From Acidovorax sp. Leaf191 (lineage in GTDB: Bacteria; Pseudomonadota; Gammaproteobacteria; Burkholderiales; Burkholderiaceae_C), in the NCBI RefSeq assembly GCF_001424425.1, contig NZ_LMPT01000002.1, forward strand, positions 1-64,000: DNA of 64,000 nt, given 5' to 3'. A model generated the notes under the pieces. That model made no database searches. It worked only from the letters and a program-made list of their open reading frames with translations, and was not told where the DNA came from. The number at the start of each line of letters is the position of its first letter. Within the stretch, counting starts at the first letter, position 1. The translations under genes and the position numbers were made by a program. This document shows, piece by piece, positions 17,107 to 26,601 of the stretch.

Positions 17107-20100
17107 ATGACGCAAACAATTGAGGACTTGCACGTCTATCTACGTAGCATTCGTCCCGAAGAAAGAACTTCCCTCTCCACCCTCGCCGAGATGATTCCCG
17201 CAGGCTCCAAGGTCCTCGACCTGGGCTGTGGCAGCGGCGCATTGGGCCAGTACCTGGCGGAAACCCGCAGCTGTGTCAGCGACGGCGTCACCTGGAGCGA
17301 GGCGGAAGCGGCCCACGCCCGCCCCCACTATCGCCACGTGCATGTGGCGGACCTGGAAACCGCGGACCTGCCCACCCTGTTCGCCGGGGAACGCTACGAC
17401 GCCATCGTGTGTGCGGACGTGCTGGAGCACTTGCGGCACCCCGAGTCGGTGTTGGCAGCCGCCCGGAACATGCTGTCCGCAGAAGGACGGCTGCTCATCT
17501 CCGTGCCCAACGCCAGCTACAGCGGCCTGATCGCCGAATTGCTCAAGGGCGAATTCAAATACCGCAAGGAAGGCTTGCTGGATGAGACGCACCTGCGCTT
17601 CTTCACGCGCCGGTCGCTGGTGCGGTTCATGACGGAACAGCGCTGGGCCATCGACACCCTGGAAGTCATCGAACGCCCGATCCCCGAGTCAGAGTTCAAG
17701 GTGGAGTTTGACGATCTGCCGCCGTCGGTGGCCCGCTTCATCCTGTCGGGCCCCGATGCGTTGAGCTACCAGTTCGTCGGTGCTGCGCGTCCTGTCGAGT
17801 CCGCCGAAGAAGCCGTGGTGGTGCAGGAGTCCTTTCCTGCAGAAGGCAAGGCTCATTTTTCGGCCGAGCTGTACTTGGGGCGCGACGGCCAGTACCGCGA
17901 AGCCGACAAGCTCACCGCGTCGGGGATCATCGGCCAGGACCGGCAGACCGTTCGCTTTGACATCCCCGCAGCCGACGTGCCCTGCACGCACCTGCGGCTG
18001 GACCCGGCAGACCGGCCGGGCTACCTGCACCTGTACGGCATCGCACTGAAGGACGCCCAGGGCGCCGAGCTGTGGAAGTGGGATGCCCAGGCAAGCCAGC
18101 GCTCCCTGCTGGCCACCACGCCCCACCAAGAAATCGTCTGGCAGGCGCCCCTGCCTGCCGCCAGCGGAGCGACCCTGCTGCTGATGTCGGGCGAAGACCC
18201 GTGGTTCGAGGTGCCCGTCCCGGTAGAGATTCTGCGGTCCCGGTCGCCCGGCGGCCTGGCGCTGGAGGTCGAGCTGGGCTGGCCGATGTCCACGGACTAC
18301 CTGGCGCTGGCTGCGACGGTGCACCCTCTGCACGACCGCATTGCGCAACTGGAAGGCGATCTGCGCGACACGCAAGGTCATCTGCACCAGGTGCAAAGCA
18401 GCCTGAGCGCAGACCTGGCCACGGCCCGCAGCCGCAACGCGCTGCTGGAAGAAAGCAACCGCGCCACAGGCCACCAGCGTGCCACCTGGCAACGGGAGGC
18501 TACGCGCGTGCAGCGGGACTACGACGACCTGGCCCGTCACTTGAAGAACATCGAGGCGTCCACCGTCTTTCGCGCAACCCGCCCCCTGGTACACGCAAAA
18601 ATGCGCATTGACCGATTGCTGGGCCGCGCGCCCAAGAGCAGCGCCGCTGCCACCCCCACCGCCCAGCCCATGCCGGCACCGGCCCATCCGGTGGACATCA
18701 TCGTTCCGGTCTACCGCGGGTTGGCCGACACGCAGCTTTGCATCGAGTCGGTGCTGGCAAGTTCTTGCACCAGCGCCTACCGCCTGATCGTGATCAACGA
18801 TGCGAGCCCCGAGCCCGAAGTGACCGCGTGGCTGCGCGAGAAGGCCGCCCAGGACAGCCGCGTCACCCTGCTGGAGAACCCCGAGAACCTGGGCTTCGTC
18901 GGCACCGTGAACCGCGGCATGGCGCTCAGCGACAGCCACGATGTGCTGCTGCTCAACAGCGACACGGAAGTCGCCAATGACTGGCTCGACCGCATCCGCC
19001 GCGCGGCCTACAGCGACCAGAAGGTCGCGTCCGTCACGCCGTTTTCGAACAACGCGACCATCTGCAGCTACCCCCGCTTTTGCGAGGGCAACGACCTGCC
19101 GGAAGGCTACAGCACCGCCCGGCTGGACGCCCTGTGCGCAGCCACCAACCCTGGCGCGGTCGTGGATGTGCCCACCGGCGTGGGCTTTTGCATGTACATC
19201 CGGCGCGACAGCCTGGCCGACGTCGGGCTGTTCGACACCGAGAACTTCGGCAAGGGCTATGGCGAAGAGAACGACTTCTGCCAGCGCGCCGCCGCCAAGG
19301 GCTGGCGCAACCTGCACAACCTGGACACCTTCGTTCTGCACACCGGCGGCGTGAGCTTCGGCGACAGCAAGAGCCCACGGGAAAAGGCCGCCATGGAGAC
19401 GCTGCGGCGGCTGCATCCACGCTACGAAAGAGCCGTCATGGCCTTCGTGCAGGCGGACCCTGCACAGCCTTTCCGCCTGGCGCTTGACGTGGCCCGGATC
19501 ACGCAAGCGGGACTTCCCGCCGTGCTCGCGGTGCTGCACGACAGAGCGGGCGGCACCCTGCGCCATGTGCGCGAGCTTGCCCAGCACCTGAGCGATCGCG
19601 CCGTCTTCCTCACCCTCAAGCCCGCGCCCGCGCGCAGCGTGGTCCTGGAGCTGGCGGGACAAGGTGAAGGCTTCAAACTGGTTTTCCGCTTGGCAGCCCA
19701 GCATGCGGATCTGGTCGAGGTGTTGCGGCAGTTGGGCGTGGCGCACGTCCACTACCACCACCTGCTGGGCCACGACCCGCTGATCATGGACCTGCCCCAC
19801 CAGTTGGGCGTGGCCTACGACTTCACTGCCCACGACTTCTATAGCTACTGCGCGCACATCTCGCTGACCGGGAACGACAACCGCTATGCGGTGGAGCCCC
19901 GTCCCGGCGAATGTGCCTGCTGCTCGCCGCACGAAGCAGCCCCATCCGGTACCGGCACCATCGCAGACTGGCGGCACCGCAATGAGCTTTTCCTGACGAG
20001 CGCCCGCCACGTCTTTGCGCCGAGCCACGATACCGCACGGCGCATCGCTGCCTTTGCGCAGGGTGCGCGGGTAAAAGTCGTGCCACACACGGACATCGCT

Positions 20101-20898
20101 GGCGACGGCGCGCTGACGCTGGCGCCCCCCGCGCCTGCGGCACGTGCCGCCAACGCGCCTCTCAAGATCGCAGTCATCGGCGCACTGAGCGCCATCAAGG
20201 GCGCCGACCTGCTCGAAGCCGTGGCCGTCGAAGCCGCGAAGCGGCACGCGAACATGGAGTTCCACCTTTTGGGCTACGGCTACCGCCACCTGCAGACCCA
20301 GCCCCGCGCCAAACTGACCGTGCACGGCCAGTATGAGGAGGCAGACCTGCCTGGCCTGCTGCAGTGGCTGCAACCCGACCTGGTGTGGTTCCCTGCGCAG
20401 TGGCCGGAGACTTACAGCTACACCCTGAGTGCCGCCTTGCAGGCTGCATTGCCAGTGGTGGTGAGCGATCTGGGCGCATTCGCCGAACGCATTGCGGGGC
20501 GCCCCTGGAGCTGGGTGGTCCGCTGGGATCTCAGCGCCAAGGAGTGGGTGGATACCTTCGCCTCCCTCCAGGCGCAGCATTTCGTATCCGGCACGCCCCC
20601 TGCCATCACCGAAGCCGAAGCCCATACCTCCGGCAACGGGGGCGTGGGTGAAGCCGGCGAATGGCACTACCGGTCGGCTTACCTGGCAGACGACACTGCG
20701 TCCCATCGTGCTTCCACCACTGGCCTGGGCAGTGACGCACTGCAGGCCTATCTGCCGCAGCCCGATGCGGCGCTCGGTGCCAAGTCGGGCTTGTTGAGCG
20801 CCGTGGTGTACCTGCGCTCGCTGCCCGTGCTGCGCACCGTAGCCCAGAGGATTCCAGGCCACTGGCAGCGCCGGGTCAAGAACTGGTTGAGGGCATAA
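17107..20898 (+). CDS. Trifunctional methyltransferase-GT2-GT4 fusion protein
   Basis: A 1263-residue cytoplasmic protein. Residues 1-200 are a class I SAM methyltransferase (VLDLGCGSGALG at about 36-47, then DAIVCADVLEHL). Residues 225-400 are a beta-rich region without a recognised motif. Residues 405-515 look coiled-coil (RIAQLEGDLRDTQGHLHQVQ) and end in a STVFRATRPLVHAKMRIDRLLG stretch typical of large glycan enzymes. Residues 526-760 are a GT2 domain with IIVPVYRG, LLLNSDTEVAND and GKGYGEENDFCQRA. Residues 880-1180 are a GT4-like pair of Rossmann halves with IAVIGALSAIKGADLLE and WFPAQWPETYSYTLSAALQ. It is the only plus-strand gene of this locus, with its start 80 bp from a divergent GT2 gene. 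Its last 23 bp overlap the convergent acyltransferase gene. Such fusions suggest synthesis and capping of a glycan by one polypeptide. Confidence 0.87.
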   Translation: MTQTIEDLHVYLRSIRPEERTSLSTLAEMIPAGSKVLDLGCGSGALGQYLAETRSCVSDGVTWSEAEAAHARPHYRHVHVADLETADLPTLFAGERYDAIVCADVLEHLRHPESVLAAARNMLSAEGRLLISVPNASYSGLIAELLKGEFKYRKEGLLDETHLRFFTRRSLVRFMTEQRWAIDTLEVIERPIPESEFKVEFDDLPPSVARFILSGPDALSYQFVGAARPVESAEEAVVVQESFPAEGKAHFSAELYLGRDGQYREADKLTASGIIGQDRQTVRFDIPAADVPCTHLRLDPADRPGYLHLYGIALKDAQGAELWKWDAQASQRSLLATTPHQEIVWQAPLPAASGATLLLMSGEDPWFEVPVPVEILRSRSPGGLALEVELGWPMSTDYLALAATVHPLHDRIAQLEGDLRDTQGHLHQVQSSLSADLATARSRNALLEESNRATGHQRATWQREATRVQRDYDDLARHLKNIEASTVFRATRPLVHAKMRIDRLLGRAPKSSAAATPTAQPMPAPAHPVDIIVPVYRGLADTQLCIESVLASSCTSAYRLIVINDASPEPEVTAWLREKAAQDSRVTLLENPENLGFVGTVNRGMALSDSHDVLLLNSDTEVANDWLDRIRRAAYSDQKVASVTPFSNNATICSYPRFCEGNDLPEGYSTARLDALCAATNPGAVVDVPTGVGFCMYIRRDSLADVGLFDTENFGKGYGEENDFCQRAAAKGWRNLHNLDTFVLHTGGVSFGDSKSPREKAAMETLRRLHPRYERAVMAFVQADPAQPFRLALDVARITQAGLPAVLAVLHDRAGGTLRHVRELAQHLSDRAVFLTLKPAPARSVVLELAGQGEGFKLVFRLAAQHADLVEVLRQLGVAHVHYHHLLGHDPLIMDLPHQLGVAYDFTAHDFYSYCAHISLTGNDNRYAVEPRPGECACCSPHEAAPSGTGTIADWRHRNELFLTSARHVFAPSHDTARRIAAFAQGARVKVVPHTDIAGDGALTLAPPAPAARAANAPLKIAVIGALSAIKGADLLEAVAVEAAKRHANMEFHLLGYGYRHLQTQPRAKLTVHGQYEEADLPGLLQWLQPDLVWFPAQWPETYSYTLSAALQAALPVVVSDLGAFAERIAGRPWSWVVRWDLSAKEWVDTFASLQAQHFVSGTPPAITEAEAHTSGNGGVGEAGEWHYRSAYLADDTASHRASTTGLGSDALQAYLPQPDAALGAKSGLLSAVVYLRSLPVLRTVAQRIPGHWQRRVKNWLRA

Positions 20899-22006
20899 GC
20901 CGGGCGGCGCGCCGTGCGCGCAGCCACCGGTGGGCTGCGCGAATGCAAGGCCGCTCCACCCAGAACCACGACATCAGGGCCAGCCCCAGCACCGGCAGCA
21001 AAGACAGCGCCAGGCATGCCGACAGCGGCCAACCCTGGCGCAGGCAGACTGCCGTGACCGCCTGCTGCACCGGGAACGCGTAGATATACACCCCGTAGGA
21101 GATATCGGTGCGCTCCCGCTGCTTTGGACCTTCGCGGGCCGTCCCGGCATGCGCAGCGTAGAAGGTGCCGCAGGCCACCAGAGCCCATACGCTGATCTGC
21201 CGCAACCACTCGCTGTTGACCGTCAGGGCCGCCGCGGCAGACACCAAGGCGGCCAGCGCCATCCACGCCCGCGGTCGCACTGTATACGCTGCCCACCACG
21301 CGCCGATGAAGAACGGTACGCCAAAGCCGCAGAAGTCCCTCCAGCGGAATGCGTCCGCCAGGAGCCCGCCACCGGCTTCGATGCCGGCATCCCAGCGACC
21401 CTGGCGTGCCGCTTCCCAACCGAGTACCAGAACGCACACAGCCAGCGGGTAGACCCAGCGGCGCCCGCGCGCAGCCATCGCCATGGTGGCGAGGATCAGG
21501 TACATCGCCAGTTCATACCGGATGGTCCACAAGGATCCATTCACCGCACGCGCGAAAGGATTGTTTTCGAACACGCCCGGCAGGGTCTGCACCGTCGCCA
21601 GCCCCAGCGCGTTGTTGACGACATTGAGCCAGGTGCTGCCCGAACTCCAGTAGACCGACGAGGGCAGCGTGGTGACCGCCCAACCGAGCACGAAGACGGA
21701 AAATACGACCGCCACCACCAGACCCGGAAAGATGCGCATCGCCCGCTTGACCCCGAACGCCCGCCAGTCGGGCTCGCGGTCCCAGCTTTGGCACACCAGG
21801 TAGCCGCTGACGAAGAAGAAGACATATACCGCCACCGATCCCAGGCTGTGTCCAGGAAACGGCACCGGCAGATGCAGGCGATACAGAAAGTCGCCGTGCG
21901 CAGCAAAGACCGCGAGCGCAGCCATCAAGCGAAGCAGGTCGAAGCGGTTGCCGCGCTCAATGGCCTGCATGGCAATTACCCGAGGCCTGTCGAACCCAGC
22001 GTCCAT
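20876..22006 (-). CDS. Acyltransferase 3 family membrane protein (first copy)
   Basis: A protein of 376 residues with about ten membrane segments. It shows the acyltransferase-3 pattern: R-x-D-x-LRLMAALAVFAAH near the N-terminus with the conserved histidine, and FFFVSGYLV soon after. Members of this family (OafA, NodX, WecH) usually move acetyl groups to sugars of surface glycans at the inner membrane. The start may be the ATG at 22006 or, better aligned with the family, the ATG at 21970 (MQAIERGN). The 3' end overlaps the convergent fusion gene by 23 bp. It is 99 bp downstream of a second acyltransferase gene of the same family. Confidence 0.85.
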   Translation of the reverse strand: MDAGFDRPRVIAMQAIERGNRFDLLRLMAALAVFAAHGDFLYRLHLPVPFPGHSLGSVAVYVFFFVSGYLVCQSWDREPDWRAFGVKRAMRIFPGLVVAVVFSVFVLGWAVTTLPSSVYWSSGSTWLNVVNNALGLATVQTLPGVFENNPFARAVNGSLWTIRYELAMYLILATMAMAARGRRWVYPLAVCVLVLGWEAARQGRWDAGIEAGGGLLADAFRWRDFCGFGVPFFIGAWWAAYTVRPRAWMALAALVSAAAALTVNSEWLRQISVWALVACGTFYAAHAGTAREGPKQRERTDISYGVYIYAFPVQQAVTAVCLRQGWPLSACLALSLLPVLGLALMSWFWVERPCIRAAHRWLRARRAARLMPSTSS

Positions 22007-22105
22007 TCGGCAAGGTCCTGATGCACTGCATCGGCCCGAAGCCAGCGAGCTGCTGCACCAAGCGGCACACCCCGTGCGCCCGGCAGGATCGGTCGTGTCC
22101 GCGCG

Positions 22106-23182
22106 TCATGCGCCAGCAGCGGCCGCAGTTGCTGTGCGTGCGCCGCCGCCAGGGCGCCCATCCAGCCAGCGCTTGAGCCGCAGTGCGGGGGCCTCCACGG
22201 CATGCCACGATGCATATCCGGCAGCCACAGCCACAGCGAGCGCCAACGCCAGGCTGAGCAAAAAAGGCAAGCCAGGGCACAGGGCTTGCACCGCCTGCTG
22301 AATAGGGCACCCGAGGATATAGATGCCGTAGGAAGGATCGCCCTTGCGATGCAGCCACGCAAACGCACGCGCCTTGAGCGACCCCAGATGGATGAGCAAC
22401 GGGGGCAGCAGCAACAGGCCGGCAGAGTGCTCCAGCTTGGCGCCGAAAAAAATCGCAGCCGCTACCGGCACCAGGCCGAGTACCACCTTGCGTCCATGGG
22501 CCTGGAACTGATCGCGGCACAACGCCAGCAGCACACCGCAAGCGAAGTACGCCGGGTATTCGAACCAGTGCTCCATCACGCCGGTCAGGTCGGCATTGCG
22601 CTTTGCCAGGAAGTAGGCGACATAGGCCACGGCCACTGCGCACGCCAGCGTGCGCGAGCGCAACACACCCAGCACGCCCGCTACCGCGAGGGCAAAGTAG
22701 CACATGAGCTCCATCGGGATCGTCCACAATGGCCCGTTCATCAATCCTGCCAGGGGGTTCTTCGGGAACACCCCGGGGAGATTGACGTAAGCGGTCCCCA
22801 GCAACAGGTTCTGCCAGTGCTCCAGCGTCTTGGGGTGCACGAGAAACTCCCGCAGCGGGAGCGATGTGAAGAACGCGCCAAACAGAAAAACGTCGGCCAG
22901 CACCGCCACCAGCATGCCGGGCCACAGCCGCAGCAGCCGCTTGCCGATGAACGCCAGCACCCGCGGGTCCCGCAGCCAGCTCAGCGTCACCAGATAGCCG
23001 CTGATGCTAAAGAACGTCATCACCGCTACGCCTCCCACCATGTCGGAATGCAGCCAGGAGGGCGGCGGGGTCCCAGTGATGTGAAAGTGGTGGCTGAAGA
23101 TCACCGCGGAGGCAGCGCCGATCCGCAACGCGTTGAAGGCGTTGCCTTGCTCATCGGCCAACGATGTGGGGATGGCGCTCAT
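22106..23182 (-). CDS. Acyltransferase 3 family membrane protein (second copy)
   Basis: A 358-residue polytopic membrane protein with the acyltransferase-3 signature: NALRIGAASAVIFSHHFHI with the conserved histidine at the end of the first helix, FFSISGYLVTLSW, and a late YGIYILGCPIQQ. It resembles the neighbouring copy in layout but not closely in sequence, so the pair looks like old paralogues with different acceptors. The ATG at 23182 overlaps the stop of the methyltransferase gene by four bases. Expected role: O-acetylation of the exported polysaccharide or its lipid-linked precursor. Confidence 0.85.
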   Translation of the reverse strand: MSAIPTSLADEQGNAFNALRIGAASAVIFSHHFHITGTPPPSWLHSDMVGGVAVMTFFSISGYLVTLSWLRDPRVLAFIGKRLLRLWPGMLVAVLADVFLFGAFFTSLPLREFLVHPKTLEHWQNLLLGTAYVNLPGVFPKNPLAGLMNGPLWTIPMELMCYFALAVAGVLGVLRSRTLACAVAVAYVAYFLAKRNADLTGVMEHWFEYPAYFACGVLLALCRDQFQAHGRKVVLGLVPVAAAIFFGAKLEHSAGLLLLPPLLIHLGSLKARAFAWLHRKGDPSYGIYILGCPIQQAVQALCPGLPFLLSLALALAVAVAAGYASWHAVEAPALRLKRWLDGRPGGGARTATAAAAGA

Positions 23183-24045
23183 TCCTTGCGCAGCAGCAGG
23201 AAGATCTCGTTGTTCAGCAACCACTCTTGCGGATACCGGTCGCGCAGTGCCGACGGCACCTCCATCTCCACGTTGCGCCGCTCCTGGCGTGCCACCGAGA
23301 AACCCGCAGCTACGGCCAGCTCCACCAGTTCGTCCGAAGTCAGGCGGTTCAGCGCCAGGTATTCCTTGAAGACAAAACGCTTGTAGCCGTCCACGCCAAA
23401 ATCGGCAAAACCGAAGTCCACCTCGGCCGCATCGATAGGCCCCTCGTGCGACTGCACGACGCCCCATAACTCGTCCTCGCTGGCCAGCAAGTGGTGCCAC
23501 GGCTTGTCGTCGTAGCGCCGCAGGTGCGAACCGAACGGGGAGTAGAAAAGCGGCTCGATCTGGATGAAGAAGTACCCACCAGACCGCAGGCATCCGTGCA
23601 GGTCGCGCAGTATGGGGGCCAATTGATCGCGCTGCACATGCTCGAAGGTCGACCAGCTCATGATCGCGTCGAAGTTGCTGTGGCGCCCAGCCAGCGGGGT
23701 GCCAGGCAGGATGGTCTCGAACGTCAATGCCGACGGGATTCTCGACATTCCCAACTGCTCGCGTGCAATGCGCGGCAGCTTGGCGTATTCCTGCCGGATG
23801 TCCACGCCATGGATGCGTGTCGCGCCATGGCGCAGCACCAGCGACAAGTCTGTGATGCCATCGCCGCATCCGAAGTTGAAAAGCTTGGCGTGAGGCATGT
23901 CCACGACACTGCCCACCCAGTGGTTCACCACGTCCGCGGCGTAGTGGAAATGGGCACGGAACCACTCATCCGAGATTTTCTGGGCATCCCAAGGGGCCAG
24001 GCCCCACAACCGCTCCTGCAGCTGCAGCATCCATTGCGTGCGCAT
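23179..24045 (-). CDS. Class I SAM-dependent methyltransferase
   Basis: A protein of about 288 residues with the SAM-binding motif FNFGCGDGITDLSL and a following acidic residue in IHGVDIRQEYAKL. DAIMSWSTFEHVQRDQL corresponds to the motif IV region, and a late FIQIEPLFYSPFGSHLRRYDD is glycan-methyltransferase-like. The ATG at 24045 (MRTQWMLQL) is preferred to a GTG at 24099, since neither has a clear ribosome site and homology-like sequence begins after the ATG. It is coupled to the second acyltransferase gene (4-bp overlap). Together with the next methyltransferase it may modify or cap the polysaccharide. Confidence 0.8.
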   Translation of the reverse strand: MRTQWMLQLQERLWGLAPWDAQKISDEWFRAHFHYAADVVNHWVGSVVDMPHAKLFNFGCGDGITDLSLVLRHGATRIHGVDIRQEYAKLPRIAREQLGMSRIPSALTFETILPGTPLAGRHSNFDAIMSWSTFEHVQRDQLAPILRDLHGCLRSGGYFFIQIEPLFYSPFGSHLRRYDDKPWHHLLASEDELWGVVQSHEGPIDAAEVDFGFADFGVDGYKRFVFKEYLALNRLTSDELVELAVAAGFSVARQERRNVEMEVPSALRDRYPQEWLLNNEIFLLLRKE

Positions 24046-24114
24046 GTTGTTGTCGTCAGTCCGTATCAGAGGGGTAGAAACAAAGCGCACCGGAGGCACT
24101 TGCGGCAGTGCGGT

Positions 24115-25023
24115 TCATCGTGGCTTGCGCAACACGTACGCATCCTGGTGGTTCCAGAAATGCACGAGAGAGCGGTGCACCAATGCTTGCGCTCCCCAGG
24201 TTTCGGCAATGCGGCGGACGACAAAGTCCTCGGACGTGAAGGCCGTCCCGTACTCGTGTGCGTCAATGGCGTTGGACTCGCTGGACGGGGCAAAGAAAAA
24301 CCCCTCCTCATCCAGTTGCACGCTGTCGAAATTGGCCGCCTTGATACCGTGCGTGCTGAACACCAGCAGCCCGCCCGGGGCCACTGCGCCGTGCAACACC
24401 TGCAACCAGCGCGCCCAGGTGCTCCGGGGCAGATGGCTGAAGAGCGACAGCACGAACACAAGGTCGTACTGCCGAGGCCACTTCACTTCTTCGGGGACGC
24501 TGGCGGAAAGGAAACCTTCGACACCAAAGGCTTGCCGGGAAAACTCCACCGCACCGGGCACCACGTCAGACACGGTCACACGTTCCGCGCCCAGGGACTT
24601 GACCAGGTGGCGGGTGAAGCGTCCATGGCCGCTGGCAAACTCCAGCACCTGTGGCGTCTTGAGCAATGGCTGGTCAACGGCCTCCAGCAGCAATAGCAGC
24701 TCGGACAGCGTTCTCCAGCCGTCTGCAAAATAGTCGCGCAGCGGGTTGACGCTGGACGGATGGTTCACGAAGAAACCGAAAATGTCGTCCTCGGGCGATA
24801 TGCGGCAATCCAGCCCCGTCATGTTGGTGAACGAGCCCACCAATTGGTGCCTCTCGATCAGGCCGTGCGCCTCGAGCAGGGTCTCCCGCACCTCGCGCGC
24901 GCGCGCCAACACCTGCGCTGCGCCAGCCCGATCGCCACGCACCAGCAGTTGCAAGCCTTCTTGCAGCAACTGGTGCGCTGCGCTGGTGGCGTTGTCCTGC
25001 GTCATCTGTGAATCCATGTTCAT
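24115..25023 (-). CDS. SAM-dependent methyltransferase with helical N-terminus
   Basis: A 302-residue protein. Residues 10-60 are helical and Ala/Leu/Arg-rich (LVRGDRAGAAQVLARAREVRE), resembling a short repeat or dimerisation segment. The methyltransferase fold follows with VLEFASGHGRFTRHLVKSL, VSDVVPGAVEFSRQ and the motif IV region YDLVFVLSLFSHLPRSTW. The first ATG at 25023 is taken; the next in-frame ATG is two codons later. It lies between the ABC exporter genes and the first methyltransferase. Two methyltransferases beside a Wzt with an extended C-terminus recall chain-terminating modification in ABC-exported O-antigens. Confidence 0.8.
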   Translation of the reverse strand: MNMDSQMTQDNATSAAHQLLQEGLQLLVRGDRAGAAQVLARAREVRETLLEAHGLIERHQLVGSFTNMTGLDCRISPEDDIFGFFVNHPSSVNPLRDYFADGWRTLSELLLLLEAVDQPLLKTPQVLEFASGHGRFTRHLVKSLGAERVTVSDVVPGAVEFSRQAFGVEGFLSASVPEEVKWPRQYDLVFVLSLFSHLPRSTWARWLQVLHGAVAPGGLLVFSTHGIKAANFDSVQLDEEGFFFAPSSESNAIDAHEYGTAFTSEDFVVRRIAETWGAQALVHRSLVHFWNHQDAYVLRKPR

Positions 25024-25299
25024 TGGGAAATTTAAGTATCAATACCAGCGCAGGCGAAGTTCTGGACTGCTTCACAGCGAAGCCGCCAGTCCTGCGTGGC
25101 TGCCCGATGCACGGGCAGCGTGGCGCCCCGCGGCTGCGGCCGGGTGCATGCAAGCCCGCCATTTTCCAACATTCGCCGCAGGTCAGTCGCAAACCGGCCG
25201 TGCGCGCCCCCTGGCGCCGGATGCTGCCACCTTGCCGTGCAGGCACGCACTGGTGCAAACGACGGGTGCGGACGCCAACGCGACCTTCTGCGGCAATCG

Positions 25300-26601
25300 C
25301 TAGCTCCAGTGGTGCGGCAGGCGTACCAGCCCCGGCAGCGGCTTCGGAAAGACGAATCGAAAATGCATGAACTGAAACCACTCGTCGTACACAGCCAGGC
25401 CTGTTTCGTCGAACAGGAAGGCGCTGATCACGTAGTCACCACTGTGCAGCGGCAGGTCTGGGAAGGTCAGCACGGAGCGCCAGCTACCATCCTCCTGCCG
25501 CTGCGGGTACGCGCCGTCTTCATGCGTGGCCAGCGAAGTGATACCCACGCCCTTGGACTGTTCGATCATGAAACCGATGTGCGGGCGCTCTTCCCCGCGG
25601 CCACGGGCCGTGATGGTGACGACAAGATTCATGCTTTGCAGCAGAGGGGGCTGGTCACCCACCGGCTCCGCAAGGTCCTGGACGTCCACCGACAGGATGC
25701 AGGCAGCGCCCCGGTCCACCACTGCATCAGGATGCACGCCCGCAGCTTCCGCAGCCGGCTGCGCAGACGTATCGGTGCCGGAGGCGTCTGCATACGGCAC
25801 TACGCCTTCGGCTGTGCCTTCCTGCAGGGCCTGGCGCTGGCGGGTGTGCACGTCGTAGGCGGCCAGCACTGGCTCGGTCGGGCCGAACTGGGCGACCTGT
25901 CCACCCCGCAGCCAGAGCGCGGCGTCGCAGAGGTGGCGGATGTGGTAAGGGCTATGGGAGCAAAACAGGATGGTGCAGCCGTTGTTGCGAAACGCCATGA
26001 TCCGCTCCACGCACTTCTTCTGGAAGTGCTGGTCACCCACGGCCAGGGCTTCGTCGATGATCAGGACGTCCGGCTGCACAGCCGTCACCAGCGCAAAAGC
26101 CAGCCGTACCGTCATGCCTGAGGAATAGGTCTTCACAGGGCGGTCCAGCGCCTCGCCCAGTTCACAGAACTGCACGATCTCGGGCTCGAGCCGTGCCATC
26201 TCGTCGTGGCTGATGCCGATCAGGCTGCCGCCGAAGTAAAGGTTGTCCCTGCCGCTGAAGTCGGGGTGAAAGCCTGCGCCCAGCTCCAGGATGGCCGTCA
26301 CGCGCCCTACACGGTCGATACGCCCGGTGGAAGGCTGCAGCGTGCCCGCCAGCAGCTTGAGCAGCGAGCTTTTTCCAGCGCCGTTGTCGCCAATGACGCC
26401 GATGCATTGGCCTCGCTGCAGCTCAAACGACACGTCGCGCAGCGCCCAGTGACTGCGGTGGGTCGCGCGGCCGGTCAACAGCGCACGGACCCTTGAACGT
26501 GGCGAAGGGTAAAGTTTGTATTCTTTGCTGACAGATTGCACGCGCAGCACTGTTTCGGCCGCTACGCCGCCTGATTGGGAGCTTTCAGCAGCTGCACTCA
26601 T
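25300..26601 (-). CDS. wzt: Polysaccharide ABC transporter ATP-binding protein (Wzt-like)
   Basis: A 433-residue protein. Residues 15-270 are an ABC ATPase with Walker A GDNGAGKSS (71-79), signature YSSGMTVRLAFAL and Walker B VLIIDEALAVGD. The alanine-valine after the Walker B aspartate and glutamate is typical of polysaccharide exporters. Residues from about 290 to the end form an extra beta-rich domain (YVISAFLFDETGLAVYDEWFQFMHF), corresponding to the glycan-recognition domain of Wzt proteins that bind the modified non-reducing end. Its ATG overlaps the permease stop by four bases. It energises export of an undecaprenyl-linked polymer across the inner membrane. Confidence 0.9.
   Translation of the reverse strand: MSAAAESSQSGGVAAETVLRVQSVSKEYKLYPSPRSRVRALLTGRATHRSHWALRDVSFELQRGQCIGVIGDNGAGKSSLLKLLAGTLQPSTGRIDRVGRVTAILELGAGFHPDFSGRDNLYFGGSLIGISHDEMARLEPEIVQFCELGEALDRPVKTYSSGMTVRLAFALVTAVQPDVLIIDEALAVGDQHFQKKCVERIMAFRNNGCTILFCSHSPYHIRHLCDAALWLRGGQVAQFGPTEPVLAAYDVHTRQRQALQEGTAEGVVPYADASGTDTSAQPAAEAAGVHPDAVVDRGAACILSVDVQDLAEPVGDQPPLLQSMNLVVTITARGRGEERPHIGFMIEQSKGVGITSLATHEDGAYPQRQEDGSWRSVLTFPDLPLHSGDYVISAFLFDETGLAVYDEWFQFMHFRFVFPKPLPGLVRLPHHWS

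Noticed and set aside
17689-20862. A 1057-codon minus-strand open frame opposite the methyltransferase-GT fusion
   Set aside because: The plus-strand product has clear methyltransferase and glycosyltransferase motifs; the antisense translation is low-complexity and Gly/Val/Gln-rich.
25024-25299. 276-bp gap between the methyltransferase and Wzt-like genes searched for a small gene
   Set aside because: Only short frames without ribosome sites or family features were found; nothing could be supported.
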